12,929 nt of DNA. Origin: CAYLPU01 sp964385635 (GTDB taxonomy: Bacteria; Chloroflexota; Anaerolineae; B4-G1). The stretch lies in contig CAYLPU010000124.1 of NCBI GenBank assembly GCA_964385635.1, forward strand, positions 1 to 12,929, given 5' to 3'. A program made the translations under genes and the position numbers. The notes beneath the pieces are model-generated. The model worked only from the letters and a program-made list of their open reading frames with translations. It was not told where the DNA came from and searched no databases. Shown here in pieces: positions 11,662 to 12,929 of the stretch; position 1 is the first letter of the stretch; the number at the start of each line of letters is the position of its first letter.

Positions 11662-12561
11662 TCAAGCCGTTGCCGGAACGTTTCGACCGTGGCGGCGATG
11701 CAGCAACCAGACGACGATCCAGCCGAATATCAAGTTCTCGCCGAACACTTCCACCAGGTGGGTCACCTGCAACCCGACGGGCAGGCCCGTCGGCCTCAAG
11801 AGGTTGCCGCCCATCAGCACTGAGAACAACAGCGCTACGGCAAGCCCGGTCTCCCACCAGCGACCCCTCGACAGGCTTCCCTCGGCTACGCTCGGGACAG
11901 GCAGGGCAGGCTCCCTCATCGTCCAGATCACCGGAAGCGTCAGCGCCGCCCAGAGCACCGCCCTCAGCGCCTGGAACGGGAGGATCCAGGCGGGCATCTC
12001 CATGTTGGCGTACTCCTCCAGGGCCGCCGGGGCCAGGCGTCCGGCGAGCGGCAGAAAGACCAACGCGCCGAACAGGATGAACAGGACGACCCAACTGAAC
12101 CCAATCAGCGCCAGTTTCCAGACCCATTGCGTCCAGGGCATGATCAGGCGCAGGTTGGTTTCCTGTGGTTCTTCAACCCGTTCCATTCGCCCGTGAATCA
12201 GGACGGCCAGTACCGAAAAGACCACCGCAGTGATGGCCCCATTGACGACCAACCTGACGACCAGATCCAGAGGCAGCGCCTCGGGGAGATACACGGCCTC
12301 GATGGCGACCATGAGCGTCGTCACGCCGTAAAAGACGAGAAAGATCGCGGCGACCAGGCGCCAACCCACCCATCGGGATCGGAGAACAGGCCAACTGAGG
12401 ACGGCGGCGTGGAGAAGGGACACCAGCAGGAGTGTCGCTGGCGCGGCCTGTGTCTCCTCTACCAGACCCAGGCCCAGGAAGTCTATCGAGTATAGTCCGA
12501 ACAGGATAAAGGCCAGGATGATGACTTTCAGTCCGAGTAGAACGGTTGCTTTTGCTTTCAT
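11662..12561 (-). CDS. Polytopic membrane protein of unknown function
   Basis: A 299-aa protein with about eight hydrophobic segments: near 8-30, 42-60, 68-92, 98-122, 148-175, 192-214, 238-255 and 265-288, ending in a basic tail (LLHRRHGRNV). I do not recognise a catalytic motif or a named family. Charged and proline-rich loops separate TM4/TM5 and TM6/TM7. The TM6/TM7 loop contains PALPVPSVAEGSLSRG, translated from a dispersed DNA repeat and probably not part of the original protein. The ATG at 12561 has AGAGGAGA about eight bases upstream. It precedes the truncated secreted protein by 25 bases, so the two formed an operon, possibly a membrane protein with an exported hydrolase. Confidence 0.75.
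   Translation of the reverse strand: MKAKATVLLGLKVIILAFILFGLYSIDFLGLGLVEETQAAPATLLLVSLLHAAVLSWPVLRSRWVGWRLVAAIFLVFYGVTTLMVAIEAVYLPEALPLDLVVRLVVNGAITAVVFSVLAVLIHGRMERVEEPQETNLRLIMPWTQWVWKLALIGFSWVVLFILFGALVFLPLAGRLAPAALEEYANMEMPAWILPFQALRAVLWAALTLPVIWTMREPALPVPSVAEGSLSRGRWWETGLAVALLFSVLMGGNLLRPTGLPVGLQVTHLVEVFGENLIFGWIVVWLLHRRHGRNVPATA
11864..11910. repeat. Intragenic dispersed repeat element
   Basis: The plus strand holds CCCCTCGACAGGCTTCC, then CTCGGCTACGCTCGGGACAG, then GCAGGGCAGG. Words of this kind (CTTCGACAGGCTCAGGACAGG-like) are widely dispersed short repeats in Chloroflexota-type genomes and, when inside genes, encode peptides such as VPSVAEG. Here the insertion keeps the membrane-protein frame open and falls in a predicted loop. 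Recognition is by recollection of the repeat type. Confidence 0.5.
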
Positions 12562-12664
12562 GGCACATCTCCTCTCTTTTCAGGTTCTGAGTACAACTCC
12601 TCTGATTCCGGGAAGATAACGTGTGTGATTACTCGTCAGAGTCTGTCTCGTGACGCCCTTGCGC

Positions 12665-12736
12665 ATCTAGCGACCAAGCTCACTGGCGGGGATGGAGTGC
12701 CAGCGGAATCCCCGCCAGTGCAGCGCCTTGTTATGT
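12665..12736 (-). repeat. attC-like (integron recombination site-like) hairpin
   Basis: The minus strand reads ACATAACAAGGCGCTG at one end and GCTTGGTCGCTAGAT at the other, around a perfect 13-base stem (CACTGGCGGGGAT at 12681-12693 with ATCCCCGCCAGTG at 12708-12720) and a 14-base loop. R-box-like ends are ACATAAC (consensus RYYYAAC, one mismatch) and GCTAGAT (consensus GTTRRRY, one mismatch). One unpaired G interrupts the arm (GCT-G-CACTGG against CCAGTG-AGC), like the extrahelical bases of attC sites. The length, 72 bases, is in the attC range. The altered core triplet suggests a degenerate or solo site; no integrase is in the window. Confidence 0.45.
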
Positions 12737-12798
12737 GCTCTGGTGGGTGCCGAAATACTGTTTTCTCCTGAGAACGAGATAGACCGCTACAGTTAAGG

Positions 12799-12816
12799 GC
12801 CAGCAATTCCCGTTTT
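12799..12816. repeat. Third copy of the dispersed 18-base repeat arm
   Basis: GCCAGCAATTCCCGTTTT is identical to 878-895 and is near-identical, inverted, to 997-1012. Here it is single; no matching inverted partner is seen inside the window. Confidence 0.75.
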
Positions 12817-12929
12817 GGGGTTGTTTACCAGCTCTCCGCACTGCACATAAGCCCAAGCGGGGGGATTCAACAAGAGCCAGCGGATATTCTTGCAACGGGG
12901 AGTAGCAATAGCGTGGCCGAGAATATCTC

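Larger units (their letters stand above)
12562..12929. other. Non-coding stretch with repeats, no recognised gene
   Basis: This 368-base stretch holds an attC-like hairpin (12665-12736), a third copy of the CAGCAATTCCCGTTTT repeat arm (12799-12816) and a small inverted pair (GATATTCT at 12883-12890, AGAATATC at 12920-12927). One minus-strand frame is open from the right edge to a TAA at 12793-12795 (about 45 codons) but matches nothing I know and passes through the repeat, so I do not call a gene. The upstream region of the membrane-protein gene lies within 12562-12660; no convincing promoter was found there. Confidence 0.6.

Noticed and set aside
12681..12720. Rho-independent terminator
   Set aside because: The stem is strong but no T-run follows on either strand, and the flanking R-box-like ends fit an attC-like site better.
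12793..12929. Partial minus-strand gene entering from the right edge
   Set aside because: The frame is open for about 45 codons but another frame is equally open, it crosses the dispersed repeat and resembles no family I know.
1..12929. tRNA, rRNA or riboswitch genes
   Set aside because: No cloverleaf with CCA-type ends, rRNA-like conserved segment or known riboswitch core was recognised by eye on either strand; a covariance-model scan was not possible here.

Overview
The window looks like a chromosomal segment of an anaerobic or microaerophilic, moderately high-GC bacterium. My best guess is the Chloroflexota (Anaerolineae-like), but this is inferred from gene style and no marker gene proves it. 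Supporting signs are two-subunit 2-oxoacid:ferredoxin oxidoreductase, ferredoxin:thioredoxin reductase paired with a glutaredoxin, rubredoxin-like proteins and several diiron ferritin-like proteins. Essentially all real genes lie on the minus strand, so transcription runs from high to low coordinates. The only plus-strand coding signal is a dead transposase fragment.

Layout in transcription order. (a) 12929-11391: a 368-base non-coding stretch with an attC-like hairpin and a dispersed repeat, then an 8-TM membrane protein carrying an intragenic repeat, then a secreted protein cut short beside an IS4-type transposase fragment (11090-11431, plus strand). (b) 10940-9540: ferritin (FtnA type) and a ZIP metal transporter, separated by a perfect (CACT)9 microsatellite. 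(c) 9524-6364: a fused gamma/alpha 2-oxoacid:ferredoxin oxidoreductase subunit and its TPP-binding beta subunit, split by a broken four-helix-bundle (23S rRNA-IVP family) gene bordered by GGGTTTC-like repeats. (d) 6234-3434: an SDR, a 59-aa rubredoxin-like protein, a glutaredoxin, a ferredoxin:thioredoxin reductase catalytic subunit fused to a rubredoxin domain, and an arsenate reductase (ArsC) fused in frame to a two-repeat ferritin-like domain. (e) 3420-363: a SagB-type nitroreductase, an O6-alkylguanine-DNA alkyltransferase overlapping an OsmC-family protein, a decayed molybdopterin-binding protein and a rubrerythrin-like protein. (f) 350-1: a remnant of a flavodiiron (A-type flavoprotein) gene and the start of a hydrogenase-small-subunit-like gene.

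Read together, this is a redox and metal stress island. The 2-oxoacid oxidoreductase makes reduced ferredoxin. Ferredoxin:thioredoxin reductase with its rubredoxin domain and glutaredoxin could turn that into thiol reducing power. OsmC, rubrerythrin, the ArsC-ferritin fusion and (ancestrally) the flavodiiron protein would consume reducing power to remove peroxide, oxygen or arsenate. Ferritin and ZIP handle metal, and the alkyltransferase repairs DNA. This electron route is my inference from gene content and order. The most unusual objects are the ArsC-ferritin fusion, whose linker is encoded by what looks like the former ribosome binding site of the ferritin gene, and the mobile repeat that appears to supply a promoter to the rubrerythrin gene. 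Decay is frequent: a flavodiiron fragment, a molybdoprotein lacking its Mo-ligand cysteine, a nonsense-interrupted four-helix-bundle gene, a transposase scar and a truncated secreted protein.
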